Shown: one piece after another, positions 34,289 through 43,065 of the stretch | Position numbering within the stretch: position 1 is the first letter of the stretch | How the letters are laid out: each line of letters opens with the position of its first letter | Position numbers and translations under genes: made by a program | Assembly (NCBI RefSeq): GCF_003515705.1 | Contig: NZ_QWEH01000002.1 | Span: 407,707 to 471,706 of the forward strand | Origin: Oceanobacillus profundus | GTDB taxonomy: Bacteria; Bacillota; Bacilli; Bacillales; Amphibacillaceae | Direction: 5' to 3' | DNA length: 64,000 nucleotides | The notes under the pieces: generated by a model | What the model saw: only the letters and a program-made list of their open reading frames with translations | Database searches by the model: none | What the model was told of the DNA's origin: nothing

Positions 34289-35096
34289 ATTGTATCACAC
34301 GATTGGTCAAGCAACGTATTGGTATGAAGTAGATGGAGAAGGGACCCCGATCGTCATGCTTCATGGATTTACAGGGAGCACAAAGACATGGCAGCATGTG
34401 AAAAGCGCCTTCGGAACAGGCTATCAAATTATCGCCATTGATCTGCCAGGGCATGGAAAGACACAGGCTTCCCACGTTAGAACAATGGAAATGTGCTGTA
34501 CAGATCTACATGCGTTATTTCAATTTCTTGGATTAGAAAAAATCCATTTAGTTGGTTATTCAATGGGAGGACGAACGGCATTATCCTATGCATTAAACTA
34601 CCCTGCAATGATTCAATCGTTAATATTGGAAAGTGCTTCACCAGGCATAGCAGACGAATCAGAGCGACGTCTGCGAATGGAGGCTGATGAAAAGTTAGCC
34701 GAACGAATTGAGCGGGATGGCGTACAAGCATTTGTTGATTATTGGCAGGATATCCCATTATTTGTATCTCAAAAAAGCCTCCCGTCCAAAGTGCAGGAAG
34801 ATATTCGGCGTGAGCGTCTTTCACAAACAACAGAAGGTTTGGCGCAATCATTGCGTGCAATGGGAACAGGGGCTCAAGAACCGTGGTGGAGTCATCTAGA
34901 AAGCTTTGAATGTCCAGTGAAACTGATTGTTGGAGAACTTGATCCAAAGTTTATTGCAATGAATAAAAAGATGCAGAAGCACTTAAAATCAAGTAAGATG
35001 AATATATGTGATAATGCTGGACATGCAGTTCATGTGGAAAAACCTGAAATCTTTGGTAAACTAGTAAGGAAGTTTATCGCGCATAACAGACTGTAA
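34281..35096 (+). CDS. menH: SHCHC synthase MenH
   Basis: Alpha/beta-hydrolase that eliminates pyruvate from the MenD product to give SHCHC. About 271 residues, starting at the ATG at 34281 that overlaps the menD stop. The catalytic triad is visible as Ser94 (GYSMGGR), Asp221 (GELDPKF) and His248 (NAGHAVHVEKP). The oxyanion region HGFTGSTKTW is near residue 28. The position inside the men cluster distinguishes it from generic hydrolases of the same fold. Confidence 0.92.
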   Translation: MGKLYHTIGQATYWYEVDGEGTPIVMLHGFTGSTKTWQHVKSAFGTGYQIIAIDLPGHGKTQASHVRTMEMCCTDLHALFQFLGLEKIHLVGYSMGGRTALSYALNYPAMIQSLILESASPGIADESERRLRMEADEKLAERIERDGVQAFVDYWQDIPLFVSQKSLPSKVQEDIRRERLSQTTEGLAQSLRAMGTGAQEPWWSHLESFECPVKLIVGELDPKFIAMNKKMQKHLKSSKMNICDNAGHAVHVEKPEIFGKLVRKFIAHNRL

Positions 35097-35307
35097 TACG
35101 CCAACTTTAAGTGTTGGAGAGACAAAGCGTAAAAATGGTGGTAAAACAGCCCGTAAATTCCTGGCTCTGTTCAAGGATCTTTAGGTCGTACCTAGCATTT
35201 AGTAGGTGAAGGGTCCTTACTGAATGAAGGTTCACTTTATCGATTCGGTTACAGATTAAAAGGAAGGGATAAACACTTTTAGCAGTAATTTTCAAGGAGG
35301 ATTTAAT
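35097..35307 (+). promoter_or_regulatory. Structured leader between menH and menB
   Basis: A 211-base gap interrupts an otherwise tight operon. AAGGATCTTT (35173-35182) can pair with AAGGGTCCTT (35209-35218) over 10 bp with G-U pairs. Inside, TAGGT/ACCTA (35182-35194) competes with CCTA/TAGG (35191-35206). No T-run follows. It matches no riboswitch class I know. Confidence 0.4.
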
Positions 35308-36126
35308 ATGACAGTGCAGTGGGAAAAAGTAAGAGAATACGAAGAAATTATTTATGAAAAATATAATGGAATTGCGAAGGTCTCGATTAATCGCCCGCAT
35401 AAGCGTAATGCATTTACACCATTAACCGTACAGGAAATGATTCATGCATTTTCGGATGCTCGTGATGATTCTGAAATTGGCGTTATACTTTTAGCTGGTG
35501 AAGGAGATAAAGCATTTTGTTCAGGAGGAGACCAATCCGTTCGTGGACATGGCGGTTACGTTGGAACAGATACAATTCCACGATTAAATGTGCTTGATTT
35601 ACAACGTTTAATTCGTACGATTCCAAAGCCGGTAATTGCTATGGTTTCAGGGTATGCAATCGGTGGCGGACATGTATTGCACGTTGTATGTGATTTAACA
35701 ATCGCTGCAGACAATGCAATCTTCGGCCAAACTGGTCCGAAAGTAGGAAGCTTTGATGCAGGATATGGCGCAGGCTACCTTGCGCGTATGGTTGGTCATA
35801 AGCGTGCTCGTGAAATCTGGTACCTATGTCGCCAGTATAATGCAGAAGAAGCATATGAAATGGGGATGGTGAATACTGTCGTACCACTTGAAAAGTTAGA
35901 AGAAGAAACATTACAATGGTGTGAAGAAATTTTAGAAAAATCACCGACAGCACTACGCTTCCTAAAAGCATCCTTTAACGCAGATACAGATGGACTTGCT
36001 GGATTACAACAGCTTGGTGGAGATGCTACATTGCTTTATTACACAACAGATGAAGCAAAAGAAGGACGCGATGCTTTCAAAGAAAAAAGAAAGCCAAACT
36101 TCAAACAGTTCCCGCGTTTCCCTTGA
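35308..36126 (+). CDS. menB: 1,4-dihydroxy-2-naphthoyl-CoA synthase MenB
   Basis: Crotonase-fold enzyme that closes the second ring of naphthoquinone from o-succinylbenzoyl-CoA, 272 residues as usual. Active-site features include [13 protein letters not shown] near residue 29, [16 protein letters not shown] near 71 (the S-x-R/GHGGY substrate loop), the oxyanion glycine in [12 protein letters not shown] near 114, and [16 protein letters not shown] near 145. The ribosome binding site AAGGAGG is excellent. It follows a long leader after menH and is followed by a terminator, so its expression may be partly separate. Confidence 0.96.
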   Translation: MTVQWEKVREYEEIIYEKYNGIAKVSINRPHKRNAFTPLTVQEMIHAFSDARDDSEIGVILLAGEGDKAFCSGGDQSVRGHGGYVGTDTIPRLNVLDLQRLIRTIPKPVIAMVSGYAIGGGHVLHVVCDLTIAADNAIFGQTGPKVGSFDAGYGAGYLARMVGHKRAREIWYLCRQYNAEEAYEMGMVNTVVPLEKLEEETLQWCEEILEKSPTALRFLKASFNADTDGLAGLQQLGGDATLLYYTTDEAKEGRDAFKEKRKPNFKQFPRFP

Positions 36127-36142
36127 TCGGTGTTTAATCGTA

Positions 36143-36176
36143 CAAAACCTTTGCTTCTAATGGCAAAGGTTTTTCA
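36143..36176 (+). terminator. Terminator between menB and menE
   Basis: AAACCTTTGC / GCAAAGGTTT is a perfect 10-bp stem followed by TTT. It lies inside the men cluster. Confidence 0.85.
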
Positions 36177-36243
36177 CTTTATGTGATAGAGGTTGTTCAG
36201 AGAGCGAAACATGCTGAAATAATGTAGTTAAGGAGAATGAAAA

Positions 36244-37683
36244 ATGACGGATACGATTCCGCATTGGTTAACGAAACAAGCAGACTTATCACCAGACCAT
36301 CCAGCAATTGAAATGAACGACGGTACGATGGTTACATTTAATGAGCTAAGAGAAAGCAGTCAGCGTTTTGCTCGAAAATTAACATATCTTGGAATTGAAA
36401 AAGGAAGTCATGTTGGGATCCTGTCCACGAATCAAATTCCGATGTTGAATGCGATTCATGCATTAAGCTATCTTGGTGCAGTTGGTGTTCTACTCAATAC
36501 AAGACTGACGAATGATGAATTAAATTATCAGCTGAAGGATGCAAATGCTACTTTCCTTTTAACAGCAGATTCGTTAAAAGAGCAAGCTTCCATGCTGCAA
36601 GTAGAAAAAATCCATTCCTTTTCCGATATTGATGTATTGCCAGAGAAGAAGGCGATATTAGAGACCGAACTGAATTTAGATGCTATTTTTACAATTATGT
36701 ATACATCAGGAACGACCGGGTTTCCGAAAGGTGTTGTACATACATATGGGAATCATTGGTGGAGTGCAATGGGCTCTGCTCTAAATCTTGGCCTTGACAA
36801 GCGTGATAAATGGTTAATTCCACTGCCGATTTTTCATGTGAGTGGTTTATCAACCTCGATAAAGAGTGTAATATACGGGATGCCGATTTACTTACTAGAA
36901 AAATTTGATGTGAAGGCAGTTCACTACGCATTAATGGAAAAGGGTGTGACAATTGTTTCGGTCGTTACAATGATGGTTCAACGACTCCTCGATGTGCTTG
37001 GCAAAGCAAGCTATCCGAAGGAATTACGTTGTATACTGCTTGGTGGTGGTCCAGCGCCAAAAGCTTTATTAGAGCGAGCAAAGGAAAAAAACGTGCCAGT
37101 TTTTCAGTCTTATGGCATGACGGAAACGGCTTCCCAAATCGTTACACTGAGTCCAACGGATGCTCTGGAAAAGCTCGGTTCTGCAGGGAAGGCATTATTT
37201 CCAGCCCAGCTTAAAATTGAAACACAAGCAGATGATTCAATTGGGGAGATTCTTGTAAAAGGTCCAATGGTGACCAAAGGATATTATCATAAGCAATCTG
37301 CAAATGAAGAATCGTTTCAAGCGGGATGGCTAGCGACAGGTGATTTAGGCTATTTAGATGAAGACGGCTATTTATATGTCGTGGATCGTAGAAAGGACTT
37401 AATTATTTCGGGTGGGGAAAATATTTACCCCTCGGAAATTGAAGGTGTTTTAAGTGGGATGAAGCAAATTAAAGAAGCCGGTGTTACTGGAAAATCGGAC
37501 GACAAGTGGGGACAGGTCCCGATTGCTTTTATCGTGAAAGAGATGGATGTAACTATTGAAGAAATTAAAGAATACCTCCAAACACGTCTAGCTAAATATA
37601 AGCAACCGAAGGAGTTTTATTTTGTCAATGATCTCCCAAGGAATGCAAGCAATAAACTAGTACGTAACAAGTTAAACCATTAA
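36244..37683 (+). CDS. menE: o-succinylbenzoate-CoA ligase MenE
   Basis: ANL-family ligase of 479 residues that activates o-succinylbenzoate with ATP and CoA for MenB. The AMP-binding P-loop is MYTSGTTGFPKGVVH near residue 153. Other core motifs are QSYGMTETASQ near 290, the A8 region YVVDRRKDLIISGGENIYP near 378, and the C-terminal catalytic lysine in LPRNASNKLVR. An AAGGAGAATGAAAA leader precedes the ATG. menC, which normally follows in B. subtilis, is not here. Confidence 0.95.
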   Translation: MTDTIPHWLTKQADLSPDHPAIEMNDGTMVTFNELRESSQRFARKLTYLGIEKGSHVGILSTNQIPMLNAIHALSYLGAVGVLLNTRLTNDELNYQLKDANATFLLTADSLKEQASMLQVEKIHSFSDIDVLPEKKAILETELNLDAIFTIMYTSGTTGFPKGVVHTYGNHWWSAMGSALNLGLDKRDKWLIPLPIFHVSGLSTSIKSVIYGMPIYLLEKFDVKAVHYALMEKGVTIVSVVTMMVQRLLDVLGKASYPKELRCILLGGGPAPKALLERAKEKNVPVFQSYGMTETASQIVTLSPTDALEKLGSAGKALFPAQLKIETQADDSIGEILVKGPMVTKGYYHKQSANEESFQAGWLATGDLGYLDEDGYLYVVDRRKDLIISGGENIYPSEIEGVLSGMKQIKEAGVTGKSDDKWGQVPIAFIVKEMDVTIEEIKEYLQTRLAKYKQPKEFYFVNDLPRNASNKLVRNKLNH

Positions 37684-37712
37684 TTTACTAATAAAAGATT
37701 AGGTTTAAAGAT

Positions 37713-37754
37713 TGCTCCCTTATGGTATATATTATTAAATTCTGGAAGGGAGCA
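37713..37754 (+). promoter_or_regulatory. Hairpin masking the ribosome binding site of the next gene
   Basis: TGCTCCCTT (37713-37721) and AAGGGAGCA (37746-37754) form a perfect 9-bp stem with a 24-base AU-rich loop. The right arm is the Shine-Dalgarno sequence of the gene starting at 37763. It may also act as a menE terminator, though the following T-run is poor. Confidence 0.6.
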
Positions 37755-37762
37755 TTTGTTTT

Positions 37763-39376
37763 ATGGATAACTTTATGGATCAGTATGTTACATCAAGCTT
37801 TATGCAGGGTTTTCAAAATTTTGTTGTAGCTCTTATTATATTGCTGGTCGGTTGGCTTATTGCTAAAGCAATCGGAAATGCCGTTGAAAAAGCATGTTCC
37901 AAAACCGATTGGGACGATAAATTAATTCATAAGTTTCGTATGAGTGATAAAGAAATAAAATCAGAGAAGGTAATTGGGAAAGTCGTATATTACATACTTC
38001 TCTTGATTGTATTTATCTTGTTCTTTAATGTGCTTAATCTGAATATGATTGCAAATCCACTTTCTGACTTGATATCCACGTTCCTGAGTATAATCCCAGC
38101 AGTTTTAGCTGCAGCGTTAATTCTTCTGTTTGCGTGGATTATTGCTAGCATTGCTAGATGGCTTATTGTTCAGGGCAGTAAAAAGCTTAACTTGCAGCAT
38201 CTGTTTTTCAAGTTGAAAATCGCAAAAACAGAATCGGAAATTAAAAAATATATAGATACACTCGGCAATATTGCCTTTTACTTATTACTATTACTTTTCA
38301 TTCCAGGTGTACTGGATGCACTAAATATTCAAGGAGTTGCAGAGCCGTTTAGTGGGCTGCTATCTTCCATTCTTGTATTCATTCCAAAGTTAGTTGCTGC
38401 TGCAATTATTTTTGCTGTTGGTTGGTTTGTCGCAAAAATAGTGAAAAACATTGTTACAAATCTCTTTCTAGCTGTTGGTTCAGAGAAGCTAATGAATCGT
38501 TTAAAACTTTCCAGGCTTTTTGAAGGAACAAGCTTTGCAGCATTTGTAGGGCAAGTCGTATTTATTGTCATTATGATTCCAATTGCGATTGCTGCATTGG
38601 AACAATTAGAGCTAAGAGGTATTACGGACCCAGCAATTGCTATGCTGCATACGGTTATGACGATGATTCCGAGTATATTGATAGCCATTGCCCTCATTCT
38701 TGTAGGTATCTGGTTAGGAAAACTAATTGGTGGATTTGTTGAAAATTACTTACAACGTCTAGGTTTCAACCGGCTAGCTTCACAACTGCATATTGGTGGA
38801 AAAAGCATTTCTGACAACAGAATGACACCTTCAGCAATTGCAGGGTATATCGTACAAATTTTAATTGTCTTTTTCTTAACGGTCCAAGCACTAAATCTGA
38901 TAGAGCTTCATTTCCTAGTGGGAATTGCAGCAGCAATAACAGCGTATTTACCGAATGTGCTTGCAGCAGTTCTCGTATTAGGTGTTTCGGTTATCTTAGC
39001 GAACATCGTTCAAAAAGTGCTGGTTAATCTACTTGATGGTCCAGCTGCTAACCTGCTTGCTGCGTTTGCGAAGTATTCGATTCTTGTGCTCGCAGGATTT
39101 ATGGCATTAACACAATTAGGGATTGCCTCAGCGATTGTGAATGCAGCGTTTATCCTTATTCTTGGTGGCCTTGCGTTGGCATTCGGACTTGCATTTGGTT
39201 TAGGGGGAAAAGACTTTGCTGCTAAGTACTTGCGCAAGTTTGATAAAACTATTGATGAAACGATTGTAAAAGAAAAAAGCAATCGTCAAGCAGAGGATGA
39301 CATCGTAGATACAGAAGTTAATCCAACAAAATATACAGAAGGAACGATTGATGACGCCGATCCGGAGCGACCATAA
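37763..39376 (+). CDS. MscS-like membrane protein with repeated TM-helix motifs
   Basis: Membrane protein of 537 residues with about eleven hydrophobic segments in roughly four repeats, each resembling the conserved TM-helix of small-conductance mechanosensitive channel relatives (for example PNVLAAVLVLGVSVILANIV and IPKLVAAAIIFAVGWFVAKI). The last unit ends with a glycine/alanine-rich helix (GLALAFGLAFGLGGKDFAAKYL), like the pore helix of MscS. A charged Asp/Glu tail follows. The cytosolic MscS beta domain is absent. A role in osmotic or membrane-tension response is inferred. Its ribosome binding site is in a hairpin. Confidence 0.78.
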   Translation: MDNFMDQYVTSSFMQGFQNFVVALIILLVGWLIAKAIGNAVEKACSKTDWDDKLIHKFRMSDKEIKSEKVIGKVVYYILLLIVFILFFNVLNLNMIANPLSDLISTFLSIIPAVLAAALILLFAWIIASIARWLIVQGSKKLNLQHLFFKLKIAKTESEIKKYIDTLGNIAFYLLLLLFIPGVLDALNIQGVAEPFSGLLSSILVFIPKLVAAAIIFAVGWFVAKIVKNIVTNLFLAVGSEKLMNRLKLSRLFEGTSFAAFVGQVVFIVIMIPIAIAALEQLELRGITDPAIAMLHTVMTMIPSILIAIALILVGIWLGKLIGGFVENYLQRLGFNRLASQLHIGGKSISDNRMTPSAIAGYIVQILIVFFLTVQALNLIELHFLVGIAAAITAYLPNVLAAVLVLGVSVILANIVQKVLVNLLDGPAANLLAAFAKYSILVLAGFMALTQLGIASAIVNAAFILILGGLALAFGLAFGLGGKDFAAKYLRKFDKTIDETIVKEKSNRQAEDDIVDTEVNPTKYTEGTIDDADPERP

Positions 39377-39387
39377 GCTGGATTTCG

Positions 39388-39427
39388 AAGAGAACATCTG
39401 CACGTATTGGAGATGTTCTTTTTTTGT
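39388..39427 (+). terminator. Intrinsic terminator
   Basis: AGAACATCT / AGATGTTCT arms are followed by TTTTTTTG. Confidence 0.9.
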
Positions 39428-39471
39428 TTAATTTTCTTTAGATGAGACAAATTAATGGTAGGAGGTGTCTT

Positions 39472-39792
39472 ATGGAAAAACAAAAGTATTATGTATGTAT
39501 ACCAGCAGGTGAAATTTCACAAGTACGTTATGGGAATAATGATGACTATACAATTTATGCTACAACAGAGGAAGTAACAATGCTGCGAGCAAAGCTAGAT
39601 AATATGGATAAGGCTGGATTGGATACGTATGTACGTGCACATGTACCAATCATGCTTTATCACAATGATAAATCGAATGACGCTTATGATGATAGCATGA
39701 CAAAGGTTTTTGAAATGATTTATAAGCTTGGAGATGAACAAAGCCGCTCTCATATTGAAGGAATGGGAGTTTTAGGAGATAATCATATGTAG
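39472..39792 (+). CDS. Conserved-looking small cytosolic protein, unknown function
   Basis: Protein of 106 residues with no signal peptide or membrane helix. The AGGAGGTG ribosome binding site fixes the start at the ATG at 39472. Acidic and His-containing sequence (RAHVPIMLYHNDKSNDAYDD) lies in the middle, and a helical C-terminus with a LGDEQSRSHIEGMGVL segment follows. I do not recognise the family. It has its own terminator-bounded unit between the channel-like gene and a secreted hypothetical gene. Confidence 0.7.
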   Translation: MEKQKYYVCIPAGEISQVRYGNNDDYTIYATTEEVTMLRAKLDNMDKAGLDTYVRAHVPIMLYHNDKSNDAYDDSMTKVFEMIYKLGDEQSRSHIEGMGVLGDNHM

Positions 39793-39946
39793 ACAAGCAA
39801 TGGAATATAATTTTAAAAAGTGTCCTTTTCAACAGATTTTTTGAACAATCCAATAAATGTGTTTAGGCCTCTTGAAAAAAAGGAATAGTTTACCACGAAA
39901 CATTTTTTCATAACTTATCTATTCATAAAACAGGGAGGCTTTTTAT

Positions 39947-40507
39947 ATGAGAAAAAAGCGGCATAGCGTATTAAAGTGGAGCTTAACCATTGCAATCCTT
40001 ACATGTATTATTATGTTCGGTAATCCAATAGAAGTAGAGCATGTAAATGCTGAAAACCAACAGAAAATGATATCCTATCAAATGAAGGAGAAACCTATTG
40101 CCCAGCAGGAACCGACCTTAACACATGAGAATGTCGTTTCGCTGACCAATACATTTATGGATATTCTCGTTCAAGATGTGGATAACGATTATAGAGTTAT
40201 CGGGTTCCAGACAAAAGATGAGTTATTAGGGGCATTTGAGCAAGTTACTACAAAAGAAGTAGCCCAAGACTATGTTGAATTTTATTACTTGGAAGAATCG
40301 GATGGGATGTATATTTTACCAACTGAAACACCACCATGGTTTATAGAAGAAAATGATTATGATATGATACCAGTAGATGCTTCGACCGTTAAGGTTATAC
40401 AGGAGAACACAACAGAACTTTATGGTGATTATAAGGTGGAGTTTGAATTTACCTATGATAACGGTTGGAAAATAACAGATGTTAACTATCATCAGTTTTA
40501 CGTATAA
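39947..40507 (+). CDS. Secreted or membrane-anchored hypothetical protein
   Basis: Protein of 186 residues. An N-terminal basic stretch and hydrophobic helix (MRKKRHSVLKW then residues 12-27) followed by VEHVNAEN gives a likely cleavable signal peptide. The mature part is acidic, with a helix (LTNTFMDILVQDVDNDYRVIGF) and then beta-rich sequence ending NGWKITDVNYHQFYV, a pattern like the small NTF2/cystatin-like exported proteins of Bacilli. I cannot name a family with confidence. An AGGGAGG site precedes the ATG. Confidence 0.7.
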   Translation: MRKKRHSVLKWSLTIAILTCIIMFGNPIEVEHVNAENQQKMISYQMKEKPIAQQEPTLTHENVVSLTNTFMDILVQDVDNDYRVIGFQTKDELLGAFEQVTTKEVAQDYVEFYYLEESDGMYILPTETPPWFIEENDYDMIPVDASTVKVIQENTTELYGDYKVEFEFTYDNGWKITDVNYHQFYV

Positions 40508-40509
40508 AC

Positions 40510-40766
40510 GTGTTCAAAAGAAGGATAAAAAGACCGGGGTCGGGTATAGTCTCGTCTTGGGACTGTAATTACTCGCCCCATTGAAAAGCTGTGTTGCAAT
40601 GCTGGCGCTAGCACATCCTATGCCTCGAAATTCGAGGAGACGAAGTATCCGTACCGGGCTTACACAGGATGTTTTGACTTCAGCGTTCGACACAACACAG
40701 AACGTGTCGGTTTTTAGTCGAGAGTCCTCTGTTCTCGATGTGTCATTTTTACCGGACTTTTGAACT
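40510..40766 (-). repeat. MITE-like element with GTTCAAAAG terminal inverted repeats
   Basis: GTTCAAAAG (40512-40520) and CTTTTGAAC (40757-40765) bound a 254-base non-coding element. The terminal similarity extends inward (AAGGATAAAAAGACC versus TCCGGTAAAAATGAC). The minus strand matches the copy at 18374-18505. No transposase is encoded. It ends about 20 bases before the ytkD start. Confidence 0.72.
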
Positions 40767-40784
40767 TCGTACAATAGAAGGCAG

Positions 40785-41267
40785 TTGAATGACTTGATAA
40801 CATTTAGAGACTACTACAACAATGAAGTGAAGCTTTCCTTTGACGATCATCCTTTTTCTCAGGAGCCTAAGCATGTGTGGGTAATTTGTAAATACAAGGG
40901 AAATTGGTTGCTGACGAAGCATCGGGAACGAGGATTGGAATTCCCGGGTGGAAAGGTAGAAGAAGGAGAAACAGCGTGTGATGCTGCTATTCGAGAAGTA
41001 AGGGAAGAAACTGGTGGTAAAGTTCAGGAGATAAGCTATATTGGTCAATATAAGGTGAATGGTCGGAAAGATATTGTCGTAAAAAATGTCTATTATGCGA
41101 TTGTGGACGAGCTTAAAAAGCAAGAAACCTACTATGAAACAGAAGGGCCAGTTTTGTTAAAATTTATCCCGAATAGAGTAAAGCAAATGAAGAAATATAG
41201 TTTTATAATGAAGGATGGCGTACTGGAAAACTGTATGGATTATTTGAAACATCATAAAGTCAAGTAA
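40785..41267 (+). CDS. ytkD: NUDIX hydrolase YtkD (8-oxo-dGTPase/RppH type)
   Basis: Nucleotide pyrophosphohydrolase of 160 residues. The Nudix box at about residues 55-77 is complete, with the catalytic REVREETG helix. The N-terminal block (FRDYYNNEVKLSFDDHPFS) and PKHVWVICKYKG match YtkD, which in B. subtilis removes oxidised dGTP and acts as RNA pyrophosphohydrolase RppH. The start is uncertain: TTG at 40785 (AGAAGG site 4 bases upstream) or TTG at 40794. The neighbouring ytl-type transporter is also found next to ytkD in B. subtilis. A dispersed element lies directly upstream. Confidence 0.9.
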   Translation: MNDLITFRDYYNNEVKLSFDDHPFSQEPKHVWVICKYKGNWLLTKHRERGLEFPGGKVEEGETACDAAIREVREETGGKVQEISYIGQYKVNGRKDIVVKNVYYAIVDELKKQETYYETEGPVLLKFIPNRVKQMKKYSFIMKDGVLENCMDYLKHHKVK

Positions 41268-41317
41268 AAGAAGATTAAATCTGATGGTTTGATCTTCTTT
41301 TTATAGGCAGATCTTAT

Positions 41318-41432
41318 CTGCATTAGTGCAACTAAGACATTCGCCTAAAGCTTTGCACGCCAAAATATAAAGGGATTCTTAGAAAGCAAAATACACTTTC
41401 TAAGAATCCCTTTAACGAACGTCAAGTTTTCC
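41318..41432. repeat. Full copy of the GTGCAACTAAGACATTCGCC repeat with 18-bp hairpin
   Basis: Conserved ends match 8469-8524 and 59510-59625. The centre has a perfect 18-bp inverted repeat, 41369-41386 with 41396-41413, around a 9-base loop. It lies between convergent ytkD and the ABC permease gene and may serve as their terminator. Confidence 0.85.
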
Positions 41433-41461
41433 GAAAAATAAGAAACACACAGCAAAACTTG

Positions 41462-42262
41462 CTATGTGTTTCGATTGCGAATTAACCATCGCTCTAAATT
41501 CTCCACAACCTTATACATAATAGCTGCCAGTATCGCAATAATAACGAGACTTGACATAACAAGGGTGAAATCAAATACTTGGAATCCGTAAATAATCAAA
41601 TAGCCAAGTCCTTGCTTGGAAACAAGATATTCCCCAACAATAACACCTACCCAAGAAAGTCCCACATTTACTTTAAGGGTAGAAATCATTGCTGGCATTG
41701 CCGCTGGAAAAATTGCTTCCTTAAAACATTGCCATCTTGTTGCTCCAAAGCTTCGGAGCACTTTCTCATAATTTGGATCCACTTCGTTAAATGCAGAGTA
41801 GACGACGAGTGTAGTGACAATAACAGAAATAATAAATCCCATTGCAATAATGGATAAATAACCAGGACCAAGTGCAACAATGAGGATTGGTCCCAATGCA
41901 ACCTTAGGCATTGCATTTAGTACGACGAGATAGGGACCCATAATTTTAGCAAATCGTGCAGATGACCATAGTGAGATTGCAATGAGAATTCCACCTATTG
42001 TCCCTATAATAAACCCGAGAATGGTTTCAAACAAGGTTACTTGTAAGTGATTGAAAATCGAACCATTTGCAAATCGTGTGACAAGTAATTCAAATACGCT
42101 GCTTGGTGAACTGAAAAGAAGCGGATCAATCCAGTACAGGCGACTAGCAATTTCCCAAAGTGAGAAAAATGAAAGGAGAATGGTAAGCTGCCAAAAGAGC
42201 ACTATCTTTTTCTCTCGTTTTAATCCACGTTTGTAATTTTCAAATAAGTGGTGATCATTCAT
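41462..42262 (-). CDS. ytlD: ABC transporter permease (SsuC/ThiX-like), YtlD type
   Basis: Inner membrane permease of about 266 residues with six helices, from the nitrate/sulfonate/taurine/thiamine-precursor class. The EAA loop that contacts the ATPase is visible as [26 protein letters not shown] near residues 170-195. The start at 42262 overlaps the end of the ATPase gene by 8 bases, indicating coupling; an AAGGTGG site lies just upstream. Substrate is not evident. It is last in an operon of binding protein, ATPase and permease. Confidence 0.86.
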   Translation of the reverse strand: MNDHHLFENYKRGLKREKKIVLFWQLTILLSFFSLWEIASRLYWIDPLLFSSPSSVFELLVTRFANGSIFNHLQVTLFETILGFIIGTIGGILIAISLWSSARFAKIMGPYLVVLNAMPKVALGPILIVALGPGYLSIIAMGFIISVIVTTLVVYSAFNEVDPNYEKVLRSFGATRWQCFKEAIFPAAMPAMISTLKVNVGLSWVGVIVGEYLVSKQGLGYLIIYGFQVFDFTLVMSSLVIIAILAAIMYKVVENLERWLIRNRNT

Positions 42263-43052
42263 CTGGAATATCCACCACCTTTTGCTGTGATTCTTTTGAT
42301 TCAAGAGCATCCCATATTTTATCAAAGATAAGTTGATATTTTGGATGTCTTCTTACTAGAAATGGTACTTCATTGCGAAGCTCGATTGGAACTTCATAAG
42401 TTTTTGCGATGGATCCAGGATTGGCATTCATCATAAAGATTCGATCACTCATTGCAATTGCTTCGCCAATATCATGGGTAACGAGTATCGCTGTTTTATG
42501 ATAGCTTTTTAACAAATCGGAAACTAAATCCTCTAAGTTAAGCTTTGTCTGGTAGTCCAGTGCAGAAAATGGTTCGTCAAGCAACAGAATCTTTGGATTA
42601 TTAATCAGAGTGCGGACTAATGCTACACGTTGACGCATTCCCCCAGAAAGCTCACTCGGATATTTCATCTCAACATCCTTCAGTCCAACCTCTTTTAATA
42701 GCTGAATCGCCTTTTTCTTCAGTTCATCTGACAGCGTATGATTGACTTTCGGTCCAAGTAAGACATTATCCAGGATTGTTTTCCATGGGAATAAATAATC
42801 CTGCTGAAGCATATAGCCAATTTCCATCTCAGATTCGGCAGTTGATTTCCCTTGAAGTGAAACCGTACCTTCTGTTTGTTGGATAATCCCTGCAATAATG
42901 GATAAGAGCGTGGATTTACCACAGCCACTCGGACCAAGCAGGGAAATAAACTCACCTTCTTTAACCGCTATGGAAATGTTGTCAATTGCTTTTGTATAGC
43001 TTTCTTTAGAAAAGTAATGATGGGAGACATGGTCCAACGTCAGAAATGACAC
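42255..43052 (-). CDS. ytlC: ABC transporter ATP-binding protein, YtlC type
   Basis: Cytoplasmic ATPase of 265 residues. Walker A is [13 protein letters not shown] near residue 38, the Q-loop lies in [12 protein letters not shown], the signature is [14 protein letters not shown] near 135, Walker B is [12 protein letters not shown] near 158, and the switch His is in [13 protein letters not shown]. It belongs to the taurine/nitrate/sulfonate importer subfamily. It is placed between the substrate-binding lipoprotein and the permease genes of one operon. Confidence 0.92.
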   Translation of the reverse strand: MSFLTLDHVSHHYFSKESYTKAIDNISIAVKEGEFISLLGPSGCGKSTLLSIIAGIIQQTEGTVSLQGKSTAESEMEIGYMLQQDYLFPWKTILDNVLLGPKVNHTLSDELKKKAIQLLKEVGLKDVEMKYPSELSGGMRQRVALVRTLINNPKILLLDEPFSALDYQTKLNLEDLVSDLLKSYHKTAILVTHDIGEAIAMSDRIFMMNANPGSIAKTYEVPIELRNEVPFLVRRHPKYQLIFDKIWDALESKESQQKVVDIPDE

Positions 43053-43065
43053 AAAATCTCCTCCT

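Noticed and set aside
40514..40774. Two overlapping ORFs of 60 and 86 codons
   Set aside because: Both lie within the non-coding GTTCAAAAG element; conserved terminal repeats explain the sequence.
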